Shown here piece by piece: positions 20,709 to 33,029 of a DNA stretch of 64,000 nucleotides. Source of the DNA: Pogostemon cablin (taxonomy: Eukaryota > Streptophyta > Magnoliopsida > Lamiales > Lamiaceae); assembly GCA_023678885.1 (NCBI GenBank), contig CM042993.1, forward strand, positions 7,524,501 to 7,588,500. The letters run 5' to 3'. The notes below the pieces were generated by a model. It saw only the letters and a program-made list of their open reading frames with translations, was not told the origin of the DNA and ran no database searches. Each line of letters starts with the position of its first letter. The stretch's first letter is position 1. Position numbers and translations under genes: made by a program.

Positions 20709-23700
20709 GTGGATCTGGAAACGCAGTGGACTTCAAACTCGAAAAGTAGGGATTAAAGGTTATTGTAGGCCTTCCAAAGCTCTTAATTGCATACGCGAGG
20801 TGCTTACAAAGAGTGGCGATCAAACAGTGCGAAGGTTCCGAAGATCTTGTTTCGGGCATTTCTGGGATTTGGATTCAGATTACGGGTCTCCTAAAGCTTT
20901 ATTTCAGCTGATGGCTCAGGAGGTTGTAATCCCGGGTTCAGATATGTACTCCCGGTACTTCAGGGTGTCTGATACAATTATTAGCTTCACACCCATGGAG
21001 TTTATGCGTGTCATGGGACTAGGGTTTGAGAACCGTGGAGATATTGACCCGAATGATTCATATCTGCCACCTGCACACAGTTTGTTTGCTACGTTTCGTA
21101 CGAAGAGGGTCCTGGTTGATGAACTTATGCGAAGATTCAGTGAAAATAAGTATAAGGGCCACAATGCGGTGAAAGCGACCAACATTCTACTGCTGTACTA
21201 CTTTTTGCTAGGCCGGGATACGTCAAAAGCATACATAGAGCCCTGGGTATGGTACTTAGCTGAAAATGATGACCCGTGGAACTCTTTCCCATGGGGTAAG
21301 TACACATACCTAACCCTACTGCACCATATGGACTCTGTAAAAACTACGGTGCAAGAGTTAGGCAAACAGTAGCGGATCAACTTTTATGGATGCTCATTTG
21401 CCCTAGCAGTAAGTGATACTGATTTTATTGCACCAATTTTTATTCTTAAACTAAATGCATTTAAAAAGATATATGTTGACATGAACTTACATTGATGTTT
21501 GGTCACAGGCTTGGGCCTGTGAGCGCATCGCAGGTTTTGCAGCAATGTTGACCGATGGTCAGGCCGATCCGGATGTCAGACCTCTTTGTCTTCGCTGGAC
21601 ATATACTGTTGCTAAAAAAATTGACGACACTCAGTTTTTTAGACAGGTTTGTCACTTTTATGTGTACGCGTTTAAGATTTTGTTTATCTAAGTTGGATGC
21701 ATTTGGAGGCATTTTTTGTCACCTAAGTATATGTAATTATGTTTTATTGTTTTACTTTCAGGACCCAAGAGTGGTTGATTTACCTGCCATCCTCCCTGAG
21801 GAGTCCCGCCAATCATACTTCAGGGGAATACATTCTGATTGGAGTTCTGGTTTTCAAGTGACCTTTAGGATATTTGGGGATCCAAAGCCAAAAGGAAAGG
21901 CTAAGGGTCAGAAACAGGTGCAGCGCTCTAGTTCAGATTCCGAAGATGACATGCGTGGTCAAGGTGCCATTCCGGTTGCTGATACATCATTCCGGGGACA
22001 ACAAAAAACAGCAGCACCGGAGGACTTACTACGTGATTTTCATGCCGTCGGACGGGACTACGATGATGATGATGATGACGAGGTAATGAGTGATCATGAT
22101 GACAGATCTTACATACCCTCTGAGGATTCGCCCCCGCGGCCATCTCAGTCTGGCCCCCATAATGCTGTAGTACCACATCCGGTAATGGCCATTCCGGAGA
22201 GATCATATCCTCCTGTGTTTGGAAGACCATACTTCCCTTCAGCTGGATTTCAGCCACCAACGTACTCTACTTCTTTTGGTGGATATCAGGGACCAAATCA
22301 GTTTAACTTCGGTGGATTTCAGGTCCCACCTCAACCACATCCGTACGGTGGAAGTGAAGGGTCACAGCAGGGTCAGTACAGTGGGTATGGAGGATCTGTC
22401 TATAGCCATGGAGGGCTAGGGTTTCACGGATCACCTGGTAGCCCTCCATCTACCCACGACGATGTCCATCCTCAATCCAGGTCAAGTCCACAGTGGGATC
22501 ACTCTGTGCCTCATCAGCAGAGAGAAGACAGTGGGGGTATGTCGCAAGAACAGTACGATCGAATAATGAGGAGAATGGATGATCATGATCAAAAAATTTT
22601 CGAACATGAAGCCCTTCTCACTCAGTTGCTGGATCGAGACGACAGACTAGAGAAGAGATTTGAGAAACTGGATGCAGAGGTCGCTGATATCCGCAGGAGG
22701 CAGGAGGATAGCCGTGGTGAATTTAAAAGGGTTGCTGGATGGTTGATTGGAGCACAGACCCGTGTGCACCGTAGCCACGAGAGGTCAATTCTTGGTAGCA
22801 TATATAAAATGTTTAAGGATGGATTTAAGGGTCCACCACCTGAGCCATCTACATACGAAGTACCAAGTGTTCCAGATACCTTTGAAGAACAACGGACTGC
22901 ACAGACTACACCCCCATCTAGTAGTTATGCAACACCAGGGGGTCTATTTGCCGGAGATGTTGAATTGGTACCAGGTGAGTCAACAAGATTCCCTGAGGCA
23001 TCCGGACCATACAGACAGGCTAGTTATTCTACTCCCGGAGTCTCAACTTTTGTAGGGCCTAGTTATTCTACTCCCGGTGACACTGGGATCAGTATGGTGT
23101 CAGCTGAAAAGCACTTCCAACGTCGTCCGCAACGCCCTAAGAGGAAAGCGACTGCAATCCAATCCCCATACACAACTGTGGATGACGTCAAGGTCAACAG
23201 AGCGTGGGAAAAGTTCATGCTATCCCCTGTAACATAAGAAATGGCTGTTAAATGTGTTCTTCTTTTTTGATTTCGTTGTTTATTATGTAAAGGTTTTAAC
23301 ATACATGTGCAGGATCAATGTCAGCATAGGGTTCCAGGTGAGGAATGATTTCTTCGTGAGAATGATGACCCCCAAAGTCTGGCTGGATGATGAGGTTTGT
23401 AAATACAGCTTAACTATATGTAGACATTAATCCCATATGTCTCATTGTTGAAATCTTTTTTTCCCAGCATATTGATGCGTGTTTGGCTATACTAACACAA
23501 GCCCCTGACTACGTTGGAGTTCACCCAGATCATCGAATGCAATCGTATGCTATTCTACCGTGTCAGTTTTCGGTAAGTTTTTACATGGAATAAGGCGTAT
23601 AATTTGTCGTTATAATTTACCTTATATTTTGTAATTCTTTCTTTATCAGGCGACTTTAAAAGCAATTTGGGCTGAGCATGTTACGACACATGGCGATAAC

Positions 23701-24352
23701 CCCTCAGAGTTGGCCGACTTACCTCAAGACAAGCTTGAAATATTAGATAGATGGTGGAAAGGAGAGCTGTCATTCTGGAGGCCTCCGCAATGGACATGTG
23801 GCCGTAAAGAGTGGGATAAGGTTGAACGGGTGAGTATGCCATCATTATTTATTTTTGTGTGAAGAACTACATCATCACTGACATTATTCGGAATTCAATC
23901 TACAGTTGGTCTTCGTAGAGTGTTCGCATTCGCACCATTTCGCTGTGTGTGTCTATATTAGGTCGATGAAGATCGCCGTCTTCGACTCTTTGTTTCATAC
24001 GTGGGTTGAAAACAAGGCCGTTGAAGATAGTAGAAAGGATAGCACTATTCACCTGCGACGATTACTGCCTTTGATGTTCCACCGAAGTGGTGCCATCTAT
24101 GACAGTACTGAGCAGAAGTTCAGAGCCACTCTAAAGTGGGCTAGACCACAACCATCCATGTGCTACGTTCAGGATGACAGTTGGTGTTGTGGTCAGGCAT
24201 GCGTCAGAGAAATACAGTATCTACTCACTGGGGATGATTCATGGGGAAATGATCCACACCTGATGGAGTACCGGAGAAAATGGGCTCGAGATATTTTTTC
24301 GTACAACCTTTACGGGAGAAAGGGTGCGAATACAGACCTTTCTTTTCGTTAG
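20709..24352 (+). pseudogene. MULE-borne DUF1985 / Ulp1 (C48) cysteine protease gene, with premature stop
   Basis: Exons by eye: about 20709-21408, 21509-21646, 21762 to about 23228, about 23317-23394, 23468-23572, 23650-23829 and 23906-24352. The first exon gives a DUF1985 / plant-mobile-domain-like segment (FTPMEFMRVMGLGFENRGD, LLLYYFLLGRD). The long middle exon is low-complexity, acidic then Pro/Gly/Gln/Tyr-rich, followed by a coiled coil (DDRLEKRFEKLDAEVADIRR). The last exons give a C48 protease domain with a plausible triad: His in HSHHFAVCVYI, Asp in IAVFDSLF, and Gln..Cys in VQDDSWCCGQACV. A TAG at 21370-21372 interrupts the first exon in frame (GKQ then RINFYGCSFALA). The junction near 23.2-23.3 kb needs either an unusual acceptor or a frameshift. 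Family knowledge: such domains cleave SUMO-like substrates; here it is transposon cargo. Confidence 0.75.
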
Positions 24353-24464
24353 TTAGTTTGTTCTTTCTTTTTCATGATGTATTATATGAGGTGCTGTACT
24401 AAACCATTTTGAGAACGAAAGGTAGAAAAAATAATATTAATTTTCAAATCATATTACATCGTAC

Positions 24465-27366
24465 TTAAATATTGGCTCGATATTTCACTTTATTGTGTCC
24501 CGGCTCTCCATATTTGCTGCAACGCTGACGCACCCGAGTTCCCCTCGAAGTCTCTGCTGCACTACGCAGACGGGTGGTACGAGGTCTGCCTGCTTGGCGA
24601 TGTGCTGGTGGCTCATTCACATGGACACTACCCACATGCTCAGGTATTGACCAATCAGATGGATCGGGCACAGGCATCACAACATCTTGCCATAATGAAA
24701 TGATAGCCGTTTGATGATACCACGGTGCAACAAATGCACTAGTCGCAAGTTTGCAATGGCTGTTATATGCACATTGATAATAGATAATTCTTTTACTAAT
24801 GGAAGTATTAAATATGGAAGATTATATTATACGCATGTGAACTTACTCTATCGCCTTCAATGCGTGAATGCATGGGTATTGATGGTACTGGAATTTTCCA
24901 CACGAACAAATACACTCATTTAAATCAATTGTGAAGTTTTTTGTGGTGGAAGTGACCTGGAATTTTGTCGCTGTAATATTATCAACTTTAAGTTTCCACG
25001 CCTCAGCGTTCAATGCAGCCAACTCGCTATGTACTCGTGTGCAAAGAATATCCCGACTGTTCTGTGCACTCGTTCTTCTCTCATAAAATAATTTTTGAAT
25101 GAGAGCACGTACAACCTCTAACAAACTACAGATGGGTAGTGTCCTGGCCCAAAGGATGGCCTTGTTAAATGTCTCAGCGGCGTTCGATGACATGAACTCG
25201 TAACGACTGACCGGACAGTGAAACCTTGACCATTTACTGTAACCCCACACCTCCAGCAAAGCCATCAATCGAGAATTATTATGGTTGCGCAGCTTCCCTT
25301 CCCATCTGTGCAGCACGGTAATGTCATAAAACAAATAAAAATTACATACTAATGCTAAAAAGTGACCATACCTCTTAAATTCATTATTTGTGTATGCCTC
25401 CAATGCTATATTGAACTGAAACAACACATCCTTACCGAAACCTTTGAGCCGTTTCTTTAGATGATACGAACATAAACCATGGTGTGCCTCAGGGTACACA
25501 GTATGTATAGCGTGTGATATACTTTTATGCGCGTCTGAGACTATTACTACGCCATTTGGAGCTCCATACGATTCTTTCAATCTTTGAAGAAACCAGCACC
25601 ATGACTCATTATTTTCAGTGTCACCTACACCAACGGCCAGGGGGAAAACATTGTGGTTACCATCCTGTGTGACTGCAACGAACACGATCCCACGGTACTT
25701 GGCTTTTATGTGTGTACCATCAATCACAATCACGGGACGGCCGGCTCGAGCAAAACCCCGTATCGAAGCACCAAGTGCGTAGTAGACATACCTACATCGA
25801 ACTACTTAGTACACAGATATACCTCATTATATAGAAGGGTTGTGTATTGACTTACTTGAAAGAGTTGTCATCTGCAGTTGCAAGTGCTGTATGCGTGCCT
25901 GGATTTTCCAACTTTAGGTGATGCAAGTACGAAGGTAGGGAACTGAAGGATGAACTATGGTCTCCGTAAGTGTGTCCTACAGCAATATGTTTTGACTTGA
26001 GGGTCAAATTATAGGAGATGTCGAAACCAAATTCTTTACGTATCTCATCTGCCATTCCAGCAGGACACAATGACGTAGTTTTATTGAACTGTCGAGCTGC
26101 GTAGTATCTTCCAACAGTTTTCGAACCAACTTGCCTTGGCGCATTAGTGTCTGGGTTCAAACGACATACATGTGGAGGTCCGAACTTGATTACCCTCCAT
26201 ACTCCACCTAGGCCACTAGAATGCATCTCAAACATACAACGCTGCTCCGCTCGGTACTTGCACGCGACGTTGAGCCTGTACGTGTCAGATTTCTTGACAC
26301 GTGTCTCCACTTGATTCCGCAAGTTGTACATACCCAACGCATACTGGCAATCACCTTTATTATCGAAGACACTTTTTTCATGAATCTCCACTGATGTATC
26401 AATGTTGTTGTTGTCTTCAACTTCATTGTACACATTACACTGTTCCAAGAAACCTGCAACGAAGGATTAGTTATTATTCAATTGGTATTAGAATATAATA
26501 AGGTGCAGTAAATTACCGGGTACTATATTCAACACATACCTGGAATGCTCCATGGACGGCTGCAAGACCTATCTCTGTCTTGACTAGGACGTACCGGTGT
26601 GGGCATCTGCATGTGTGTGGTAACGGGTTCCAGGAAGCTCATTCCTCCTTTGGCTCTGATGTAGGAACAGAACCTTTCGAACATAGCTGTTTCAGGATCC
26701 TCATCTGCAGCATTGGGTTGATCAGCATCGCGTTCCTCATCTTGCGAAGCATCAGCACCCTCAAAATCCTGACGATGTGGACCCTCAAATGAATCATTCC
26801 CATGGACTTGCGATCCCATAGTCTTGAGAACCAGCAAAACCATCAAACCCATCACCCTCTGAACCCTCAAACCCAGAAGATGAGCACATCTCATCTCCAT
26901 TCTCCACCTCTTCTTCGTCCTGCTGTTCGCTAGCATACTCAATGTTTAAATCAATATTTGTCGTACGACTCGACACGCCCACGCCCACACCTATACTCGT
27001 GCTCGGTCTGGCCAAATGTTCGGGACAATGAATATCGACAGATGGAATTTGTGACCGATTATCAACTGATTGCTGTGGTATGGCCTTAACTGTGACAAAC
27101 AGCATCGGCTCATCAACCTGCTGATACAACCCCCTTATATCCATATCATCATTCACCTTATGTTTTGTTATACAACCATCGATGTCCACAAGTGTGTGTA
27201 TAACATATTTGAAATGATTCAAATCGATGCAAACTAAACTGTGCACATGCCCGATAATAAAATCCAACGTCAGCTGATCTGAATCTAAAACTAAGCTCGT
27301 CTGTTGGCCACGTACATACTCTAAACCTTGCCACCAGCCGCCCCACCATATACAAAAATTTCTCAT
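24465..27366 (-). pseudogene. MULE transposase (MuDR type), frameshifted
   Basis: Minus-strand exons: 27366-26540, 26453-25856, 25791-25372, 25305-24847 and 24759-24465. The start is ATG at 27366, opening MRNFCIWWGGWWQG, a usual MULE N-terminus. The DDE core is present: first Asp in VIVIDGTHIKAKYRG, second in VIVSDAHKSISHA, Glu in SSNAAETFNKAI. A SWIM zinc finger follows (CICSCGKFQYHQYPCIH). A C-terminal zinc knuckle reads RCSKYGEPGHNKVKYRANI, in which the second and last Cys are Tyr. Exon 1 changes frame near 26800-26815 in an acidic stretch, so full-length protein is not made without a shift. The intron 25306-25371 is only 66 bp. Confidence 0.82.
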
Positions 27367-27666
27367 TTCAAATCCAACGCCTAAATCTTTCAACAAAACG
27401 ATAATTAATTGTTATATTTACACAGAATTCATAAAAAATAATACGCCAATTTAGTAGGTACACACAAATTAAGCATTAAATTATCAAGCACACACGAAAG
27501 TTAAACATTAAGTCGTACGTACGTGGACAAGCTCAATTAAGTTCATAAATCCACGAACAGGTCTATTATAATCGAAAGACATCATATAATATGCTTAAAA
27601 AATAGCCAAACATGCTCAATAATGCATTACAAATCGGCAGAGATGTTCAAAAACCACCAAATAATC

Positions 27667-28114
27667 GGCGGACATGCTCAATTAGGATGAAAATATGGCG
27701 GACATGTTCACTTAGGAAGGAAAATTCGGCGGACAAGACCATTACGGGTGAAAAAATCGGCGGACATGATAAATTAGGCTGAGAAAATCGGCGGACATGC
27801 TTATATAGGGTAAAAAAACGGCGGACATGATAATTTAGGGTGAGAAAATCGACGGACATGCTCATATAGTGTGAAATAAACGGCGGACATGCTCATATAG
27901 TGTGAAATAAACGGCGGACATGCTCATATAGTGTGAAATAAACGGCGGACATGATAATTTAGGGTGAGAAAATCGGCGGACATGCTCAAATAGGGTGAAA
28001 ACATCGGCCGACAAGCTCATATATGGTACAGCTTCGGCGGACATGCGCAAATATGGGGAAAACATCGGCGGACAGGCTCAATTTTCGGCGGACAGGCTAA
28101 ATTTTCGGCGGACA
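27667..28114 (-). repeat. Right subterminal array of TGTCCGCC repeats, inverted
   Basis: About 14 exact GGCGGACA words and a few variants occur in 0.45 kb, mostly as AATCGGCGGACATGCTCA with about 35 bp spacing. They are the reverse complement of the left array, so both arrays have the same polarity relative to their own TIR. The array lies upstream of the transposase start. A lone word in the opposite direction is at about 28637. Confidence 0.85.
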
Positions 28115-28915
28115 TGATCTACTTCACCATTTTCTTTGGTGGACATGGATATATATAACCATTTTACTCAGAGGACATGTGTTTTTGAAACCCTAAAGCC
28201 CTAAAAACCCTAAAACATTCAAAGAAGGTAATAAATAAAATACAATGCAAACAGCGTTCGTATCTTACCTTTGGCTCTAACTATGGATCCGTCAACAAAA
28301 CCGGTGGGTAAATGCGGGAGTCGATGACATTTTTATGCTCCAATAATTTGTGGATACAGATGAATAAAGTTTGAATCCACTGTGCCCAATTTTTATGTTT
28401 GTTGGTAGTGAAGTTATTTGGTTGGTGGGGATAGTTGAGAGTTTAATGTGACAAGAATTTACATAAATGAACTGATTGTGAAAACAGGGTCTTTTCACCC
28501 CATTAAATGAAGTGTTTTTCAGTGGAGTGGTAGGTAGTTGCATGTGTTTAATCACCTAAATACTACTGCATGTGTTTATTAATAAAAAGTCTATTATAAT
28601 ATAACAATTTAAGGAATTTAAAATTTTCATTCAGCTTGTCCGCCGAATTAGGGGTTATATTTTAGTAGACTTATTTATTTATTTCTTCTTTAATTAATGT
28701 GTCAAACCTAAATAATCAACATATTTCCTGACACATTTATTTTGCCTGCAACTGTACTTGTCAACTCATTCCCAATACAAAAGGTGGACCATCCTTGAGG
28801 GTATTCATGGCAATGCATGTATTTTTAGGGCAATTTAGATGTATTAGAAAAGGTAGGGCAAAAAAAATGTTGACTTCCCCATATAGGACAAATTGTGGTA
28901 TTTTCCTAATGATTA

Positions 28916-29651
28916 TTAATTGGATATTGTAGTTGGGGGGGGGGGGGGGAGTGGGACTAATAATTATCAATCATAAAAGGCTTGGAACTGCCACTTGTTC
29001 CATCTTGGTCAACTTTTCTTGACCAACTTTTTAATTCGCAATTTATCCCTAATATTTCTTCGAAATTGCAGGTTTAACATTCATCCTTTCATCAAATCAC
29101 TTCTACTAATCTTTCCAGATTAATTAGTACAATTTTCACTGGAGAAAATTCCACTTTTGATTTCTTATTGTCCTGTAAAATTTTAATATTCAAATCTGAT
29201 TATGTAGTTAACACTTAGATTTTAGTCACTCTTGTTGAAGTCTTGGATAGACTATTAAATGATTGCATTAGAAATCTTGGTTCATTTGCTATATGGGATG
29301 TACAAGATATTGCTAATATTTTTATCAGAAAATATGAAGATTAAGATTATAGTAAAAAATTGACAATATGAACCAAACACATACTAATATTCAATTTAGA
29401 AATTAAGGTAAAATATTACATGCATCGGGTTCACATTGTACTTAATGGTTCATGTTTTATAAAAATATAGTATACTTTTAGAATTTAATGTTTATTTTTA
29501 AAATTTAAAATATAAAAATATAGTATACTTTTAGAATTTAATGTTTATTTTTAAAATTTAAGGGTATAATAACTTTTAATCTATTAATAGGGGACACTAA
29601 TAAACAAAGAGGTTCATCATACTAACTATTATATCAAATACAATCATATAA
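28916..29651. other. Intergenic stretch with a G run and a 53 bp tandem duplication
   Basis: A run of 14 or so G residues starts near 28935. A 53 bp unit beginning AAAAATATAGTATAC is duplicated in tandem from 29461 to about 29566. No gene was seen. Confidence 0.6.
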
Positions 29652-29789
29652 GAGTGAGTCTCTTATAAATCGATCATAAACCTTTGTAAACCATATCACT
29701 CATTTAATTTGAACAATCTGACAAGTATATAATTAAAAAAAAGAGATACAGAGTTTATATCGTGAATCTAATTTATATAAGTATTTATC
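29652..29789 (+). mobile_element. Small MULE-like element, diverged copy
   Basis: It starts GAGTGAGTCTCTTATAAATC and ends near TATATAAGTATTTATC, matching the family ends loosely. A clear 9 bp duplication was not seen. Confidence 0.4.
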
Positions 29790-29813
29790 TTTATCTTTTA
29801 GGCAAGAATTATA

Positions 29814-30104
29814 CTCCCTCCGTCCCACGTATTTTTACCCACTTTCCATTTTGGGGTGTCCCACGTATTTTTACCCATTCCATTTTTGGCAAAATTACAT
29901 AATATTTTATTACTTACTTTTTACAATCTCAATAACTTTAATTACTTTTTTACACTTTATTCATCATTCCTAATAACTTTATTCACATTTTCTTTTTAAA
30001 TTACTAATTTATCCCTACTTTCTCTTACATTATATATTAAAAAAATAAAACGTCTTAATCTCTGTGCCCGTACAAACGGGTAAAAATACCCGGGACGGAG
30101 GGAG
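29814..30104. mobile_element. Stowaway-type MITE, 291 bp
   Basis: Ends CTCCCTCCGTCCC and GGGACGGAGGGAG are flanked by TA on both sides. The interior has CACGTATTTTTACCC repeated and a GCCCGTACAAACGGGTA segment shared with a relic at 52.4 kb. Confidence 0.85.
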
Positions 30105-30694
30105 TACTTTTTTTCTTTATAAATGAAATCACACAACTTTGGTATGAGCAATTTGTAACAATCATCTCCCAAAATGTTAAGAATCACATTTTGTTGTAGC
30201 AATAATGCTACAAATTATGAATTAAAATGCATTTTGAACTTATTTTTGTGTTGAAGACGACTAAGGTATAACAAAATGAATTATGTTACACTATTCAACT
30301 TCACTTAGGTTGATTGGATATTGAAGTTATGTTAATTTGTGTTGGAATTGGAAAACGAATTGTCAGTTTATATAGACTTAAAAGTGTTTCTTTGCGATTA
30401 TATATGCGCATTTTGAAGTGATTAAAAAATAATAATTAAAAATTAATAATATAAAATAAATCAATGTGTTTTTCAATGGAAAGACACAACTCATTAGATT
30501 TTCATACTTTGATCACACTTATTCACCAATAGATGATCTTTCATTTAGCACACACCTTTTTAAGGTGAATTTTCAATTAGTATATAATTCATTAATTTTG
30601 ATTATAATGTGATTTTTTTCAATACAAAAATATTTGGGTTGGTATTTAATATAGCTCAAACTTTTCAATATACCATACCTCCCGGCCCTATATA

Positions 30695-30919
30695 CTCCCT
30701 CCATCACACCCTGTCTAGTTTTTGTCTTTTTATATGTGAATTAAGGAGTATTATTATTTAATATGTAATCGATAGTTGTATTAGTGGGAATGTATGCTCC
30801 ATATTTTAATTGTATTATTGGGTGAATGTGGGTCATATATGTATAAAAAAAGAAATATTACTCTTTGGGTAGAACGCCCAAAATGAAAAAAATTGACTCT
30901 TTGAGTTGGACGGTGGGAG
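30695..30919. mobile_element. Stowaway-type MITE, 225 bp
   Basis: Ends CTCCCTCCATCACACC and GTTGGACGGTGGGAG are flanked by TA. The interior is of the TTAAGGAGTATTATTATTTA type common to several MITEs in this window. Confidence 0.75.
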
Positions 30920-31869
30920 TATATTATTCCCCATCCCACTTGTATATGCAAACCTGTTTTTTTCAACAAATATTAAGATTTAAAAAAAAATATTTATTAA
31001 CCTTTTGAATTAGTTTTGCATATTTCAAATTAATTATAAAATAAATTATGTAAATTAAACGTTGATGTTCGATTTAAAAAAATAGTATATTAGGATATAT
31101 AACTTTAACATATTAATTTTTAGATTTATATAGATATGTGCATGATAGAAAAAAAAATGTAAATATATAAGAATGGAACTTAGTAGGTATATTCAAGTTT
31201 ATTGGCATTTTCCTTTGCCTTTGTAATGAGAATTTTTTACCTGAACATGAAATGGTGAAAATATTCCCCTGTAAATTTGAAAAGTTATATCGGATTCCAT
31301 GCCATTCCTTACTTTGGCCCTCACTGTGAAAAAGCTTGTCAATCAACCTCCCTTTTGGATAGCTTTTTCTTTATTCTATTCTTCTGTTTACTACTCTTAT
31401 CATTTTTTTATTTTATTTTTATTATTAAATTGAGTGCACCGTTAATTTTAATTTTCTAGCTGAATTTCATAATTCATTTGTACATGATAGTCTTGTCCTA
31501 TTATTAAATCACATTAATTAATTAATTATTTCATGAATCCCTTCTACTCTCCCCGTACCGGCTATAGATCCACGTGTTTTTTTAATGGATTAAGGAGTGT
31601 TATTATATTCTTTTTTTATGTGGACTAAGGTGTATTATTATTTTATATACGTGGTGTATAGTTATATTACTAATGAGTGGTGGACCACATGTGAGGTCTT
31701 TTTATTAAAAGAGAATAATTGAGACCTTTAAATAAAATGCCCAATATAATAAAATAAGGATATTTCAATGTTTTTTAAGGACATTTTAATATAGTCAAGC
31801 AAAAATAAAATTGTTATATCACGTAACAAGATTTTTTTTCTCCAATGTGTAAAAGAAAGTAACTGAAAC
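30920..31869. other. Intergenic stretch, no gene seen
   Basis: AT-rich DNA with a one-ended Stowaway-like relic near 31544-31735. No coding potential was recognised. Confidence 0.45.
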
Positions 31870-33029
31870 CATGTTGTAACAACAAATATTGTATTTATAA
31901 TGAAATAAACACAAAAGAATTATAATGATAATCCAGACGGATTGAACTTGAAAATTTAGGAACAATCTCTATCAATCCTCTGATTCTTCTCTCGAACCAA
32001 TTTGGACTTTGACTTGTGTGTTGACCGCGTTGACTGTGTGTGTTGAGTCGGATCTTCAGTTGAAGCTTGTCCGAACTCGGATTTGGGAACTTATAACGTT
32101 AATCCAGAAGCGTCGAGCCTTTGTTTGAATTAAACGTACTTGATCCGAATAAACACTCGATCTGGGGGGCTTAGCACCTTTATCCCAGGTCGTATGTTGT
32201 TCTAGGCGCGAAGAACACCGAAGAACTTAGTTTATGAAGAACGCTTGATTTGGGGGGCTCTGCACCTTAATCCCGAATCGCTTGCCGTTCTTGACTTGAA
32301 GATGCTTGAAGATCTCAAGGGAGCACTGTTCGTATTCTTGATCTCTTCAGAGCGTTTATGTCTTCAAGTATTTTAGTGTGTGTCTGGAATGAATGGAAGA
32401 GGACTCCTTATATAGGTGAGGAATGAGCATGCCCCATAAATAACTTGCAATCTGATTGGTCCATGACAGATTTGACCCGCTTCTGCGGGCTTGGGCCGTT
32501 CCAAATATAACACAGCTTGAATGGTCATTGCTTAATTTGACCTGATTCTGGAACCTTCCAAACTTTATTTGACTTGGGAGTCAAGTTTTATTTAATTTAA
32601 ACAATACTTAATTTGTTGGGCTTTAAATTAATTATTAATTATTTATTAATCTATTTTAGGAATTTATTTATTTAAATCCCTTAATAAATAAATAATTAAT
32701 TGATAATTATTGCATTAATTTGCCACATATTTTCCTTTAATAGGCAATAAAATTCAAGTGCTTACAAATGCTCCCTCGCATTTTGTTCACGGACGCCTTT
32801 GTGTTGAAGTGAACAAATTGCGATAATCCATTCTTGATCAATATGATTAAATTTTATTGCTTGCTTCACCAACTTGATATGAATAGCCTGAATTATGACT
32901 GAACTTAGTGAAGTGCTAAGCTGCCTACGTACCTCTTTGAAGAGGATCAAGTCATAACGTAGTTCAAAGAGACATGATTTGATTTGAATGAGGGCCGTAC
33001 ACATTTTATACTCATGCGGGCCAGGAGTA

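Larger units (their letters stand above)
19136..28906. mobile_element. Complete Mutator-like element (MULE) carrying transposase and DUF1985/Ulp1 genes
   Basis: The flanks CAATGATTA (19127-19135) and TAATGATTA (28907-28915) agree at eight of nine bases. The outer 80 bp are inverted repeats alignable without gaps; shared blocks include TTGCCCTA, ACATCTAA and CTATATG. Order from the left: TIR, array of TGTCCGCC repeats, DUF1985/Ulp1 gene on plus, transposase gene on minus, inverted TGTCCGCC array, TIR. Plant MULEs that carry ULP-like protease genes (Kaonashi type) are established knowledge. Both genes here have inactivating changes, so self-mobilisation now is unlikely. Confidence 0.9.
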
